NCBI GenBank assembly: GCA_963807305.1
Contig: CAWEBN010000010.1
Location: 186,001-250,000 of the forward strand
DNA: 64,000 nucleotides
DNA from: JAOPZW01 sp963807305
GTDB taxonomy: Bacteria > Actinomycetota > Thermoleophilia > Solirubrobacterales > Solirubrobacteraceae
Direction of reading: 5' to 3'
The notes below the pieces were generated by a model. The model saw only the letters and a list, made by a program, of their open reading frames with translations, was not told the DNA's origin and did no database searches. The position numbers and the translations under genes were made by a program. Of this stretch, positions 1-8,282 are shown piece after piece; positions within the stretch are counted from its first letter, which is position 1; each line of letters opens with the position of its first letter.

Positions 1-872
1 AGGTGCAGGGAGGCGATCGCGGCCTGCACGACGTACGGACCGCCGCCGCGCAGCGCCAGGGCACGGTCGAGCTGCGCTCGGCCGGCGGCGATCTGCGCGC
101 TGTCCCACAGCGAGCGGTCCTGGTCGGCCAGCAGGACCAGCTCGCCGTCGTGCAGGCGCGCGGCCCGGCGGGCGTCGTGCATGAGCATCATCGCCAGCAG
201 GCCGTGGACCTCGGGCTCGTCGGGCATCAGCTCCGCCAGCGCTTGCCCGAGCCGCAGCGCTTCGGCCGCGAGGTCGCTGCGCGCGGGCGGGGACGAATAG
301 CCCTCGTTGAAGATCAGGTAGACGACGGCCAGCACGGCCCCGAGCCGATCGGGCAGCAGATGGTCGGGCGGCACCCGGAACGGGATCCCCGCGGCCTTGA
401 TCTTGCGCTTGGCGCGGACGAGGCGCTGGGCCATCGTCGGCTCGGCGACCAGGAAGGCGCGGGCGATCTCGGGCGTCGAGAGGCCGCCGAGCGTCCGCAG
501 GGTCAGCGCGACCTGCGCCTCGGTGTCGAGCGCCGGATGGCAGCAGGTGAAGATGAGCTCCAGGCGCTCGTCGGGGAACGTCGTCTCGTCGTCCACGGTG
601 TCCTCCACCGCCTCGGGCACCTCCAGCAACCGCGTCTTCTCGAGCCGCGTGCGATCGCGGCGGATGCGGTCGATGGCCCGGTTGCGCGCCGTCGTCACCA
701 GCCAGGTGGCGGGGTTCGACGGGACTCCGTCGCGCGGCCAGCGCTCCGCCGCGATCGCGAACGCCTCCTGCGTGGCTTCCTCGGCGAGGTCGAAGTCGCC
801 GAGGAAGCCGATGAGCGCCGCGAGAACGCGTCCTCGCTGCTCGCGGAAGGCCTGGTCGAGCGTCGCCTCCAC
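1..872 (-). CDS. ECF sigma factor, DUF6596 type (3' end cut by window edge)
   Basis: RNA polymerase sigma factor of the group that pairs with YCII-domain proteins. The reverse strand reads GTG (872-870) then E-A-T-L-D-Q-A-F-R-E-Q-R. Region 2 follows (F-L-G-D-F-D-L-A-E-E-A-T-Q-E-A-F), then N-R-A-I-D-R-I-R-R, then region 4 (L-R-T-L-G-G-L-S-T-P-E-I-A-R-A-F-L-V). The long C-terminal domain typical of DUF6596 sigma factors starts at L-A-V-V-Y-L-I-F-N-E-G-Y. About 290 residues are visible; family members run to about 400, so the C-terminus lies outside the window. The GTG start shares one base with the TAG stop of the upstream YCII gene (TAGTG), so the two are probably translationally coupled. These factors lack a classical anti-sigma factor. 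The signal it answers to cannot be read here. Confidence 0.9.
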   Translation of the reverse strand, partial: MEATLDQAFREQRGRVLAALIGFLGDFDLAEEATQEAFAIAAERWPRDGVPSNPATWLVTTARNRAIDRIRRDRTRLEKTRLLEVPEAVEDTVDDETTFPDERLELIFTCCHPALDTEAQVALTLRTLGGLSTPEIARAFLVAEPTMAQRLVRAKRKIKAAGIPFRVPPDHLLPDRLGAVLAVVYLIFNEGYSSPPARSDLAAEALRLGQALAELMPDEPEVHGLLAMMLMHDARRAARLHDGELVLLADQDRSLWDSAQIAAGRAQLDRALALRGGGPYVVQAAIASLH

Positions 873-1222
873 TAGACGAGCGGGCGCACCTCGATTGCGC
901 CGCCCATGCGGGCGGCCGGGATCCGCGAGGCGAGCTCGATCGCGGCGTCGAGGTCGTCCGCCTCGAAGAACAGGTAGCCCCCGATCGCCTCCTTGATGTC
1001 GACGAACGGGCCGTCGGTCGTCAGCGTCCGGCCGTCCTTGACCTGGACGGTGGTCGCCGTCTCGGGCGGCTGCATCTGGACGCCGGGGGTCATGCCGGCC
1101 GTCTCGTTGAGCGCCTGGTAGTCGGCGTAGACCTTCCCCTTCTCTTCGTCGGGAAGGGCCTCCCACTCCGGCGAGCCCGGGAGCGGCGTGGTGCCCTGGT
1201 GGATCAGCAGCATGTACTTCAT
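872..1222 (-). CDS. YCII-related (DGPF domain) protein
   Basis: A 116-residue protein starting M-K-Y-M-L-L-I-H-Q-G. It carries the family signature L-T-T-D-G-P-F-V-D-I-K-E-A-I-G-G-Y near residues 67-83, and its length is typical of single-domain YCII/DGPF proteins. These small ferredoxin-like-fold proteins are commonly encoded directly before DUF6596 ECF sigma factors, exactly as here (one-base stop/start overlap with 1-872). Some YCII-fold enzymes are lyases or hydrolases with a His-Asp pair. Here the role is more likely linked to the sigma factor, as a sensor or modulator, but that is inference from gene order. Confidence 0.9.
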   Translation of the reverse strand: MKYMLLIHQGTTPLPGSPEWEALPDEEKGKVYADYQALNETAGMTPGVQMQPPETATTVQVKDGRTLTTDGPFVDIKEAIGGYLFFEADDLDAAIELASRIPAARMGGAIEVRPLV

Positions 1223-1301
1223 CGCGTCCTCCTTATGGATGGTGGCCCATAAGACGAACGGGCGGCGGCGAAATCGACAGCGGCGTCCGAGGTTCTTGGA
1301 A

Positions 1302-1640
1302 CTAGACGGCGGCGAGGCGCTCGCGGCGCCCGGTCCGCACGCGCGTCGGCAGCAGCGCGCCCAGCAGCGATCCCAGGTGGACGTCGCGCTGCGACGGCAG
1401 CGAGATGGGCAGCTCCGTCCGGACCGAGTAGGCGTTGCGACGCCCGACCCGCGTGCGGTCGACGTAGCCGGAGTCGATCAGGTCGGACACGATCCGCTGC
1501 GCCGCGCGCTCGGTGATGTCGACCGTGGTCGCGATGTCGCGCATCCGTACGTGCGGGTCCTCCGCGATGGACAGCAGCACCAGACCGTGGTTGGTGATGA
1601 AGGAGAACGGGGCCACACGCACAGGGTACACGGGATTCAT
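1302..1640 (-). CDS. winged-helix (MarR/ArsR-like) transcriptional regulator
   Basis: A 112-residue DNA-binding protein. From the ATG at 1640 it reads M-N-P-V-Y-P-V-R-V-A-P-F-S-F-I-T-N-H-G. The winged helix follows (V-L-L-S-I-A-E-D-P, then M-R-D-I-A-T-T-V-D-I-T-E-R-A-A-Q-R-I-V, then D-L-I-D-S-G-Y-V-D-R-T-R-V-G-R-R-N). The upstream in-frame sequence is Gly/Pro-rich antisense of the neighbouring gene, so this ATG is preferred. It is divergent from the STAS gene at 1696 across 55 bp of unusually AT-rich DNA with an inverted repeat, so it probably regulates itself and that gene. The ligand is unknown. Confidence 0.8.
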   Translation of the reverse strand: MNPVYPVRVAPFSFITNHGLVLLSIAEDPHVRMRDIATTVDITERAAQRIVSDLIDSGYVDRTRVGRRNAYSVRTELPISLPSQRDVHLGSLLGALLPTRVRTGRRERLAAV

Positions 1641-1695
1641 GACAATATTTTCCGGCTGAGTAATACACGACTCAAAATTCTTGTATATTTTGTCT
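1641..1695. promoter_or_regulatory. divergent promoter region with inverted repeat TGAGT-N8-ACTCA
   Basis: This short AT-rich gap separates two divergent genes. It contains a perfect 5-bp-arm inverted repeat, TGAGT at 1657-1661 and ACTCA at 1670-1674. A -10-like TATATT at 1684-1689 sits 7 nt before the ATG at 1696, which would give a leaderless transcript for the STAS gene. The inverted repeat would then overlap the -35 region. It is a candidate operator of the winged-helix regulator. The sequence elements are seen; the function is inferred. Confidence 0.45.
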
Positions 1696-2106
1696 ATGGT
1701 TCCACCACCTCCCCCGCCCTTCGCGATCGATGTTGCCCGCAGCGGACGTCGCGCCGTCCTCGGCCTCTCGGGGGAGCTCGACCTCTCGGTGGAGCCGCAG
1801 GTGGCGGCCGCGCTCGCCGACGTTGCCTCCGCCGAGACGATCGTGGTCATCGACCTTCGCGCGCTGACCTTCATCGACTCGAGCGGCGTGCGCGCGCTCA
1901 TCGAGGCCCGGCGCCGCTGCGCGGAGCTTCGCTGCGCCCTCTACCTCGTGCCGGGTACGGAGCCGGTCCAGCGCGTCCTCCGCCTGTGCGGCGTGCAGGA
2001 GCACTTCGAGGTGCTCGACGACCCGGCCGACTCCCCCACGCTCACCGCCGTGCCCGACCTTCCCGCCGCCGAGCACCGGACGAACGGGGCGGCGAGCGCC
2101 GGCTGA
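1696..2106 (+). CDS. STAS-domain anti-sigma factor antagonist
   Basis: A 136-residue protein with one STAS domain (about residues 8-105). The typical core V-I-D-L-R-A-L-T-F-I-D-S-S-G-V-R-A-L contains the Ser pair at which SpoIIAA/RsbV-type proteins are phosphorylated by an anti-sigma kinase. The ATG at 1696 is chosen because a -10-like box lies 7 nt upstream; a TTG at 1681 is in frame but less likely. No anti-sigma kinase or sigma-B gene is adjacent, so its partner must lie elsewhere. The C-terminus is an Ala/Pro-rich tail. Confidence 0.85.
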   Translation: MVPPPPPPFAIDVARSGRRAVLGLSGELDLSVEPQVAAALADVASAETIVVIDLRALTFIDSSGVRALIEARRRCAELRCALYLVPGTEPVQRVLRLCGVQEHFEVLDDPADSPTLTAVPDLPAAEHRTNGAASAG

Positions 2107-2271
2107 CGCAGCCGCTTCTGGACCCCAGGGAACCCGGTCTCTGCGTGCTGATGGAGCCGGTCCCCGCCGCGGTGCCACTTGCCCCCCGCAGGAGAAGGTT
2201 CCAACGTCCTGCAGCGAGCTCGAGAGGACGGCTAACCCAGGCCGACGCCGGCCTGGCGTACGGTTCGACCC

Positions 2272-3063
2272 GTGCTGCGCGGGCTGATCAACCACGTTCC
2301 GATCTGGCTGCTCCTGGTCGCCGTCGTCGCAGCGATGGTCGGGCTCGTGTTCCTGCTCGTCTGGCTGATCCGCAGGCTCGTACCCCCTACGCGCGAGGGA
2401 TTCGACGCGGAGGTCTCCTCGCAGATGCTCGGCGTCGTCGCAGGGCTGTTCGGCTTGCTGCTCGCCTTCATCGTCGTGATCGCTTACCAGAACTACGGCG
2501 ACACGCAGACCAACGTCAGCAACGAGGCCGACGCCTTCGCGGCGATCGTGCGAGACAGCGATGCCTTCCAGCCGCCCGACCGGGATCGCGTCCGCACCGC
2601 GGTCGGTGCGTATGTGCGCGCGGTCGTCAACGACGAGTGGCCGCGGATGCACGAAGGCAAGAACAGCGCGCGCGCAGCAGCGGCGGTCGACGGGGTGTAC
2701 GCCGCGATCCTGGGAGTCGACCCGAAAGGTTCCAGGGCGGTGACGTTCTACGACGACTCCGTGCAGCAGCTGAGCACCGCGCTCGTGGCCCGACGCAACC
2801 GCCTCGACGACGCCGGCGGTGGCCTGCCCTGGGTGATCGGCGTCCTCCTCATCGTCGGCTCCGTCGTCATCGTTGGCTACACGGTCCTCGTCGGCTCTCG
2901 GAGCTTCTGGTTCCACGCCATCGGCGCCGCAGCGATCGCCGTCGTCCTCAGCCTGTCACTCGTCGTGCTCCTCGACCTCACCTATCCGTTCTCCGGCGAT
3001 CTCGCTGCCAGCTCGGAGCCATTCCGGACCGGCGCACTCGCACAGCTCTTCCCGCCGCGCTAG
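2272..3063 (+). CDS. DUF4239 (bestrophin-like) membrane protein
   Basis: A 263-residue membrane protein starting at GTG 2272. Two hydrophobic segments lie at the N-terminus (I-W-L-L-L-V-A-V-V-A-A-M-V-G-L and L-G-V-V-A-G-L-F-G-L-L-L-A-F-I-V-V). A soluble loop of about 120 residues contains Q-N-Y-G-D-T-Q-T-N-V-S-N-E-A-D, and two more membrane segments follow after residue 180. The N-E-A-D-A-F / R-N-R-L pattern is that of the bacterial DUF4239 family, distantly related to bestrophin channels. The activity is not established. It stands alone on its strand with no obvious operon partner. Confidence 0.75.
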   Translation: MLRGLINHVPIWLLLVAVVAAMVGLVFLLVWLIRRLVPPTREGFDAEVSSQMLGVVAGLFGLLLAFIVVIAYQNYGDTQTNVSNEADAFAAIVRDSDAFQPPDRDRVRTAVGAYVRAVVNDEWPRMHEGKNSARAAAAVDGVYAAILGVDPKGSRAVTFYDDSVQQLSTALVARRNRLDDAGGGLPWVIGVLLIVGSVVIVGYTVLVGSRSFWFHAIGAAAIAVVLSLSLVVLLDLTYPFSGDLAASSEPFRTGALAQLFPPR

Positions 3064-3253
3064 ACGTCCGCTGCGAGAGCGCACAGGACGCGGACACATC
3101 ACCGTCATCGGCGGCCCGCTCTTTCTGACGGCGACCTCCACGCGACTCCGCCTGTGCGCGAACGACGATGACCGAGGCCCCGACGATGTCCATCGACGCT
3201 CGCGCGAGACCTGCACGTCCCAGCCCTGCCCAGGACACCTATAGTCCGGGTCG

Positions 3254-3928
3254 ATGCTGGCGGCGCTCGCGGTCGTTGTCCCGCTCGGGCTGGCCGGAGC
3301 CGTCAGCCCGGTGATGTTGACGGAGCAAACGGTGCTCCTCGCCGGCCCCAGCGGTGGTAGGGCAGGGGTGCGCTACGCCGCGGGTGTGGTCCTCACCACG
3401 TTCGTGATCGTCGTGGCCATCGTGCTGTTCGGACGCGCGCTCTCGCTGCCGACCGAGCCGCACCTCGACGCGACGCTCGACCTGGTTCTCGGCCTGGTCT
3501 TGGTCAACGTGGCAGTTCTCGTTCTCGTCTCGGGACGGCGCCGGAGCGGGTCGCCCAGTGGCCAGGACGGCGACGACCGGGGTGCGAAGGGTTCGCGCCA
3601 GGCTCGGGCGGCGTTTGCATTCGGCGTGTTCGCCATGGCGACGAACTTCACGACGCTGGCCCTGATCGCGCCGGCCGCCAAAGAGATCTCCAGGACTGAC
3701 GCTGAGATCGCAGCGGCAACGGTCCTCGTGCTCGTGCTCGTCGGCTTGGTTTCCATGCCCGCGTGGGTGCCCGTCGCCCTGACCAGGGTCGCCCCCGGCC
3801 CCAGCCGGCGCGGGCTCGCTGCCGTGCGCGATCAGATCGCTCGTCGCGGACGCGGGTTCACGGTCGGGCTGCTCAGCGCCGCCGGGCTGTTCTTCATCGG
3901 ACGCGGGCTCATACACCTGCTCGGCTGA
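3254..3928 (+). CDS. GAP/Sap family membrane transporter-like protein
   Basis: A 224-residue protein with about six membrane segments. It begins M-L-A-A-L-A-V-V-V-P-L-G-L-A-G-A-V-S-P and has a central charged, Gly/Ser-rich loop (S-G-R-R-R-S-G-S-P-S-G-Q-D-G-D-D-R). The P-L-G-L-A-G-A-x-S-P motif and the F-A-M-A-T-N-F segment match the GAP (Sap, sulfolipid-1-addressing) family of actinobacteria, which shares the LysE-like fold. In mycobacteria Sap supports glycolipid export. No glycolipid genes are adjacent, so its substrate is unknown. Confidence 0.7.
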   Translation: MLAALAVVVPLGLAGAVSPVMLTEQTVLLAGPSGGRAGVRYAAGVVLTTFVIVVAIVLFGRALSLPTEPHLDATLDLVLGLVLVNVAVLVLVSGRRRSGSPSGQDGDDRGAKGSRQARAAFAFGVFAMATNFTTLALIAPAAKEISRTDAEIAAATVLVLVLVGLVSMPAWVPVALTRVAPGPSRRGLAAVRDQIARRGRGFTVGLLSAAGLFFIGRGLIHLLG

Positions 3929-4251
3929 TGATGCCCGCCCACCGCCTCAGTCGACCATCGCATCGCGGACAGCAACAGCGGCATCACGCTCGACGCCCAG
4001 CAGCATCGTTGCGGACCTATCGGCTGCCGGCGCAAGCGCGGGGCGACCCCGGCGTCCCGGCCGCCTGCGCGCTGTTCCGTGTCGACCAGAGCGGTGCTGC
4101 GCCGAGCGGTCGAGGCCGTGGCCCGACACCCCCAACCCTGAAAAGGTGATGCTGTCGCGACCTTCATCGGGGAGCCCACCGCCACGCGGCTCGCACCGGG
4201 CGGCTTTCGGATCCCCCAACTGCAACGCCGGACGACAGAACGGAGACCCTC
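3929..4251. other. intergenic region, no gene recognised
   Basis: This 323-nt gap between the GAP-family gene and the small membrane protein has no conserved protein in six frames. The open frames crossing it are low-complexity Arg/Ala-rich shadows. A GGAG at 4242-4245 serves the next gene. Confidence 0.5.
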
Positions 4252-4434
4252 GTGCTCATACCACTCGCCGCGTCAAGCACCGGATTCGTACTGCTGGGCG
4301 CGATCTATTTCGTGCTGCTGGTGACCCTCGGGATCATCTCGATCCGCAAGGGCCACTGGGTGATGTTCATCATCGGCATCTTCATCCCGCTCTTCTGGAT
4401 CATCGGCGCCCTCATGCCGCCCAAGCGGGGCTGA
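4252..4434 (+). CDS. small two-helix membrane protein
   Basis: A 60-residue protein starting at GTG 4252, with GGAG six bases upstream. It contains two hydrophobic stretches (V-L-L-G-A-I-Y-F-V-L-L-V-T-L-G-I-I and W-V-M-F-I-I-G-I-F-I-P-L-F-W-I-I-G) joined by S-I-R-K-G-H, and ends P-P-K-R-G. Comparable small inner-membrane proteins are frequent in actinobacteria and have no assigned role. The good ribosome site and clean amphipathic pattern support a real gene. Confidence 0.7.
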   Translation: MLIPLAASSTGFVLLGAIYFVLLVTLGIISIRKGHWVMFIIGIFIPLFWIIGALMPPKRG

Positions 4435-4742
4435 AGCCGCGGCCGCACACGCGGGCCGTCGGGGCTTTCAACCTGCCATCGAGATATCGCCTGTATGGAT
4501 CAGGAGTGGCGCGCGTTCGTCAAGACCGGAATGCGTGAGGCCTTGTGCATCCTCGGAGTTGGCCCGGAGCCTCCCTACGTTCCGTACGGTCGCAGCGTCC
4601 TGTCCGGTGAGGCACCTGCTGGATCAGGTCACCGTCCGTTTCGTTGACCGGCTCCCGCTGGGCCCGGGTGACCCCACGGCGTGACGGCCGTATGCCACTT
4701 CTGCGGTGATCGAAGAACGTCGATCTCGCGCGCGGCGATGCT

Positions 4743-4876
4743 GGGGTAGCCGGTGTATCCGCGGCCGCGCGCGCTGCGGTAGTCCAGCGGCGGGTGCGCG
4801 ATCGGCCCCTACGACCGCGCACCCGCCTCTCCGGCACGTCCCCATTGAATGGACCCCCGGACGTGCCGGCTACCCC
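4743..4876. repeat. nested inverted repeats at the 3' end of the recombinase-like gene
   Basis: Two perfect inverted repeats are nested. The outer arms, GGGGTAGCCGG (4743-4753) and CCGGCTACCCC (4866-4876), span 134 bp. The inner 12-bp arms, GGCGGGTGCGCG (4789-4800) and CGCGCACCCGCC (4816-4827), enclose a 15-nt loop. The outer right arm includes the TAG stop of the gene at 4870-6225, so its transcript would fold here directly after translation ends. No T-run follows, so a simple intrinsic terminator is not obvious. The rest of the 4435-4869 gap shows no recognisable gene. Confidence 0.7.
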
Positions 4877-6225
4877 CCATTACCCCCTCGGTTGTGCAGC
4901 GGCGGCAGGCGGTCGCGCGGCCCTGGGCGCTTGTAGCCCAGGGCGGCCTGGATGCTCGACCGGCGCCACTGCTTCCCGCCGCGCAGGGTCGGGATGCTGT
5001 CGGCGTTGAACTGGTCGGCGATCTGCTGCAGGGTCATGTTCGCCGAGCGCATGGTCGAGATGCGCTCGATCAGCTCGGGGTGATCCTTGAGTGCCGGCCG
5101 GCCGTGGATCCGTGCCTCGGCGCCGCCGTTCTGGGCCGCCTGGGCGCTCCCCCGTTCTCCGTTGCCGAGCGCGATGAGCGTGCTTGCGATCTGGCGGCCT
5201 CGGGGAGTGGAGGTGTCGAGGTGGAGGTCGAGCGCGATAAGCGTCGCGTCGGCATCACGGAACCACGCGATGAGTGCCCCCAGGTCAGCGGGCGACCGGC
5301 TCAGGCGCCGCAGCTCGCTGACCACCAGGCCGCCGGCCCGCCCCTCGGCGATCCGATCCAGCGCATAGCTCAGCCCCGGCCGGTCGACGGTCCGTCCGTT
5401 CTCGCGGTCGCAGACGATCTCGAGGAGGTCCCGGGCGGAGCGCTCGCATGTCGCCTCGATGGCGGCAGCCGATCCTTCGTCCTCGTCTGACCAGGCGTCG
5501 GTGGAGGTCGTGAGGTACCCGATCACCTCGTCGCGATGCAGGACCGGCCACGGCGGGGATGCCCCGTTCGGCGACACCGGGGCCACGTCCTCGGCTGCCG
5601 GCACCGGCTCGTTGCGCAGGACCCTCCGCGACCGCGAGCGAGACACCCGGTGCGCCAGTCCGCCGACGGCCAGCGCCGCGAACATCGCGACGAGGCCCCA
5701 GAACACGACCGTAGCGAAGACGTCGGATGAGTGGTTGTTGTCGGGGCTGATCGTGGTGATGGTGTTCGGGCGTGTCGCTCCCGAAGCGATCGAGGGCTTG
5801 GTCGGCGTCGATGTGCCAGCGGGCGTCGCCGACGCCCTATGACCGGCGTCCGAACGCCGCCGCGCGGGCCGCGAAGCGCCACCTGGCAGACGCAGCGCGG
5901 TGCGCGTGCGCTTCCCCACGATGCCGTCAACCGCCAGTCCGCGCGCCGCCTGCAGGCGCCGAACGGCAGCCGCCGTCAGCGGCCCGAAGCGACCGTCGAC
6001 GCCCGGTGCGCCGACGTCATAGCCGCGACGCTGCAGCGCCCGCTGCACCCCACGGACCTGGACACTGGGCTTCGCGCCCATGCCGACGCCCTGGGCGAGC
6101 ACCGGCGTGGCGGGGCCGCTGGCCGCGTCGGCCCGGCCTGTCATCAGCATAACCACGGCCAGGACGGCTGCAATGGTGGCGATGAAGCTCGCCCTGAGTG
6201 CCAGGGCGGGCAGTTGGACAGTCAT
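4870..6225 (-). CDS. signal peptide - peptidoglycan-binding - TM - serine-recombinase-like fusion
   Basis: A 451-residue fusion. The ATG at 6225 is chosen because GGGAGAG precedes it; an upstream TTG (6252) is in frame but poor. Domains in order: a signal peptide or N-terminal helix (about 1-35); a peptidoglycan_binding_1 repeat (about 50-115: V-Q-R-A-L-Q-R-R-G-Y, D-G-R-F-G-P-L-T, V-D-G-I-V-G-K-R-T); a Ser/Thr/Pro-rich linker; a transmembrane helix (about 172-195) followed by R-S-R-S-R-R, which places the C-terminus in the cytoplasm; a serine-resolvase catalytic-like domain (about 230-365: G-Y-L-T-T-S-T-D, D-R-P-G-L, L-R-R-L-S-R-S); and a recombinase-type HTH end (L-Q-Q-I-A-D-Q-F-N-A-D). The nucleophile Ser is kept, but the first catalytic Arg (normally Y-x-R-V-S) is Thr, so strand exchange is doubtful. 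Its function is not known to me. Confidence 0.8.
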   Translation of the reverse strand: MTVQLPALALRASFIATIAAVLAVVMLMTGRADAASGPATPVLAQGVGMGAKPSVQVRGVQRALQRRGYDVGAPGVDGRFGPLTAAAVRRLQAARGLAVDGIVGKRTRTALRLPGGASRPARRRSDAGHRASATPAGTSTPTKPSIASGATRPNTITTISPDNNHSSDVFATVVFWGLVAMFAALAVGGLAHRVSRSRSRRVLRNEPVPAAEDVAPVSPNGASPPWPVLHRDEVIGYLTTSTDAWSDEDEGSAAAIEATCERSARDLLEIVCDRENGRTVDRPGLSYALDRIAEGRAGGLVVSELRRLSRSPADLGALIAWFRDADATLIALDLHLDTSTPRGRQIASTLIALGNGERGSAQAAQNGGAEARIHGRPALKDHPELIERISTMRSANMTLQQIADQFNADSIPTLRGGKQWRRSSIQAALGYKRPGPRDRLPPLHNRGGNGG

Positions 6226-6310
6226 GAACTCTCCCTTCTGAAACGGCTCCAAAGAGCGTCGAGGCGCTCAGCGCGCGCCGACGCGGACTGTGAACACCCG
6301 GGAAGGGGTC

Positions 6311-8282
6311 TCAGCCAGGCCGCTGCAGAAGGGGTGTGAAGCCAGAAGGCGCCGACAGCGACGGTCGAAGCCGAAGACGACGAAGCTCACCGGCGACCAG
6401 CGCCAGCAGCACGAGGATCACGTCAGACAACGGGCCCGACGACAGGCCGCCCGGAGCGGCGCCGCCGGCTCCGGCCGCAGCGCTGCCCGGCGGTCCGGAC
6501 GGCGCCGGACCCTTCCTGCCGCCGCCACCGTGCCCGGTCGGGGGCGGCTTCGTCGCCCTGACGTCGGCCGACGACGGCGCATTGCGAGCGAGCGCCCGAC
6601 GCGTCGCGGACGACAGCACTAGCGACGGCGTAACAGCGTCGGACGGCGACGTGAGGGCCATCAGGGCCGCTGGGGCGCCGCTGGCAAGAATCGCTGCGAT
6701 AGGTGACGGGGGCGGGCCAGCCGGACCGTTCGCTCGGGACGGGTGGGAGGAGTCGCGCGCGACGCTCGGTGGCGCGGAGCCGCCCGAAACCGGCGACATG
6801 CCGGAAAGCACGGGCGGCGCGACGGGCCCGGGCGTCGAAGCGGGCGTCACGGCCGCAGAGGCCGAGGCAGCCGGCTGCGCCGCATCCAAGCTCGCGGATC
6901 CGGAGTCGACCACGGCCAGAGAAGTCTTGGACTCGGCCACCGGCGCGGGTGCCGGCGCCACGGCCGGTGCGGGCTCGACTGCCGCCGCCGGCGGCGGCTG
7001 CACCACGGCCGGTACCGGCGCGGGCTCTACGACCGCCGTAGGCGCGGTCTCGACCACCAGAGCGGGCGCCAGCACCACGGGTGGAGCCGGCGCAGACTCG
7101 ACGAGCGGTGCGGGCGCGGGCTCGATCGCCAGAGGCGCTGGATCGACGACCGGTGCGGGCATGGGATCGACTAGCGGTGCGGGCGCCGGCTGGACTGCCA
7201 CGGGCGACTCATCGATCACCGGTGCGGGCGCGGGCACAGCGGGGGTGGGATTCAGAACCGCCGCGAGCGCGGGGTCAACCGGTGCCGGCCCCGGATCGGC
7301 CGGCGGGGCGGGGGGCGGATCCGCTGCCATAGGTGGGGTCTGATCAAGCAGCGGCACAGCGGCATCGACCACGAGCGGCGGTGCCTGATCGACCGGCGGG
7401 GCCTCTCCAACCGCAGTGAGCGTCGGATCGACCGGGGGCGATGGCAGCTCGGGTGGCGTCGGATCAACGGGCCCGGGCGCCGCGGGGTCGGTCAAGGGCG
7501 CCTGATCCGTCGGCCCCGGCGTCGTGGCCGTCGGATCCGGCACCGGATCAGCGACGCCGGGAGCCGTGGTCACCGGATCGGCGACCGGCACCGGATCAGC
7601 GACGGCGGGAGCCGTGGTCACCGGATCGGCGACCGGCACCGGATCAGCGACGCCGGGGGCCGTGGTCACCGGATCGGCGACCGGCACCGGATCAGCGACG
7701 CCGGGAGCCGTGGTCACCGGATCGGCGACCGGCACCGGATCAGCGACGCCGGGAGCCGTGGTCACCGGATCGGCGACCGGCACCGGATCAGCGACGCCGG
7801 GGCCGTGGTCACCGGATCGGCGACCGGCACCGGATCAGCGACGCCGGGAGCCGTGGTCACCGGATCGGCGACCGGCACCGGATCAGCGACGCCGGGAGCC
7901 GTGGTCACCGGATCGGCGACCGGCACCGGATCAGCGACGCCGGGGGCCGTGGTCACCGGATCGGCGACCGGCACCGGATCAGCGACGCCGGGAGCCGTGG
8001 TCACCGGATCGGCGACCGGCACCGGATCAGCGACGCGGGAGCCGTGGTCACCGGATCAGCGACGGCGGGAGCCGTGGTCACCGGATCGGCGACCGGCACC
8101 GGATCAGCGACGCCGGGAGCCGTGGTCACCGGATCGGCGACCGGCACCGGATCAGCGACGGTTGCTTGGGCGCCTGCAGTCGCCACTAGGGCGCTTGCGA
8201 GCAGGAGCGCCAGGACGAATGTCAGCAACGCTCGACGAACCGCGGCCCGGCAGCCCTGGTGCCGGCTGCCAAGGCGCGACAC
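6311..8282 (-). pseudogene. proline-rich repeat surface protein, interrupted by two single-base deletions in its repeats
   Basis: The reading frame opens at GTG 8282 with a signal peptide (R-R-A-L-L-T-F-V-L-A-L-L-L-A-S-A-L-V-A). It then runs through 16-residue V-A-D-P-V-P-V-A-D-P-V-T-T-A-P-G repeats, a degenerate Pro/Ala/Val-rich region and a C-terminal membrane helix (V-I-L-V-L-L-A-L-V-A-G). Two repeat units each lack one base: near 8035-8037 (GACGCGGGAG instead of GACGCCGGGAG) and near 7798-7801 (four G instead of five). The two deletions move the frame to three different registers. Restoring both gives one frame of about 657 residues ending at 6311. So it is either a genuine pseudogene or phase-variable gene, or an assembly error in a GC-rich repeat. 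The longest intact piece is 6311-7783. Confidence 0.7.
7545..8160. repeat. tandem 48-nt coding repeats (about 13 units)
   Basis: The unit GGATCAGCGACGCCGGGAGC... recurs about every 48 bp from 7545 to 8160, head to tail without spacers. It encodes a 16-residue Pro/Val/Asp/Thr repeat on the minus strand. Units differ only by a few bases (CGCCGGGAG, CGGCGGGAG, CGCCGGGGG), and one unit near 8052 is shortened. Contiguous units and a coding frame rule out CRISPR. Such arrays commonly gain or lose units by slippage. Confidence 0.9.

Noticed and set aside
7545..8160. Regular repeats looked like a CRISPR array
   Set aside because: Units are contiguous without unique spacers and encode a peptide repeat of the minus-strand surface protein.
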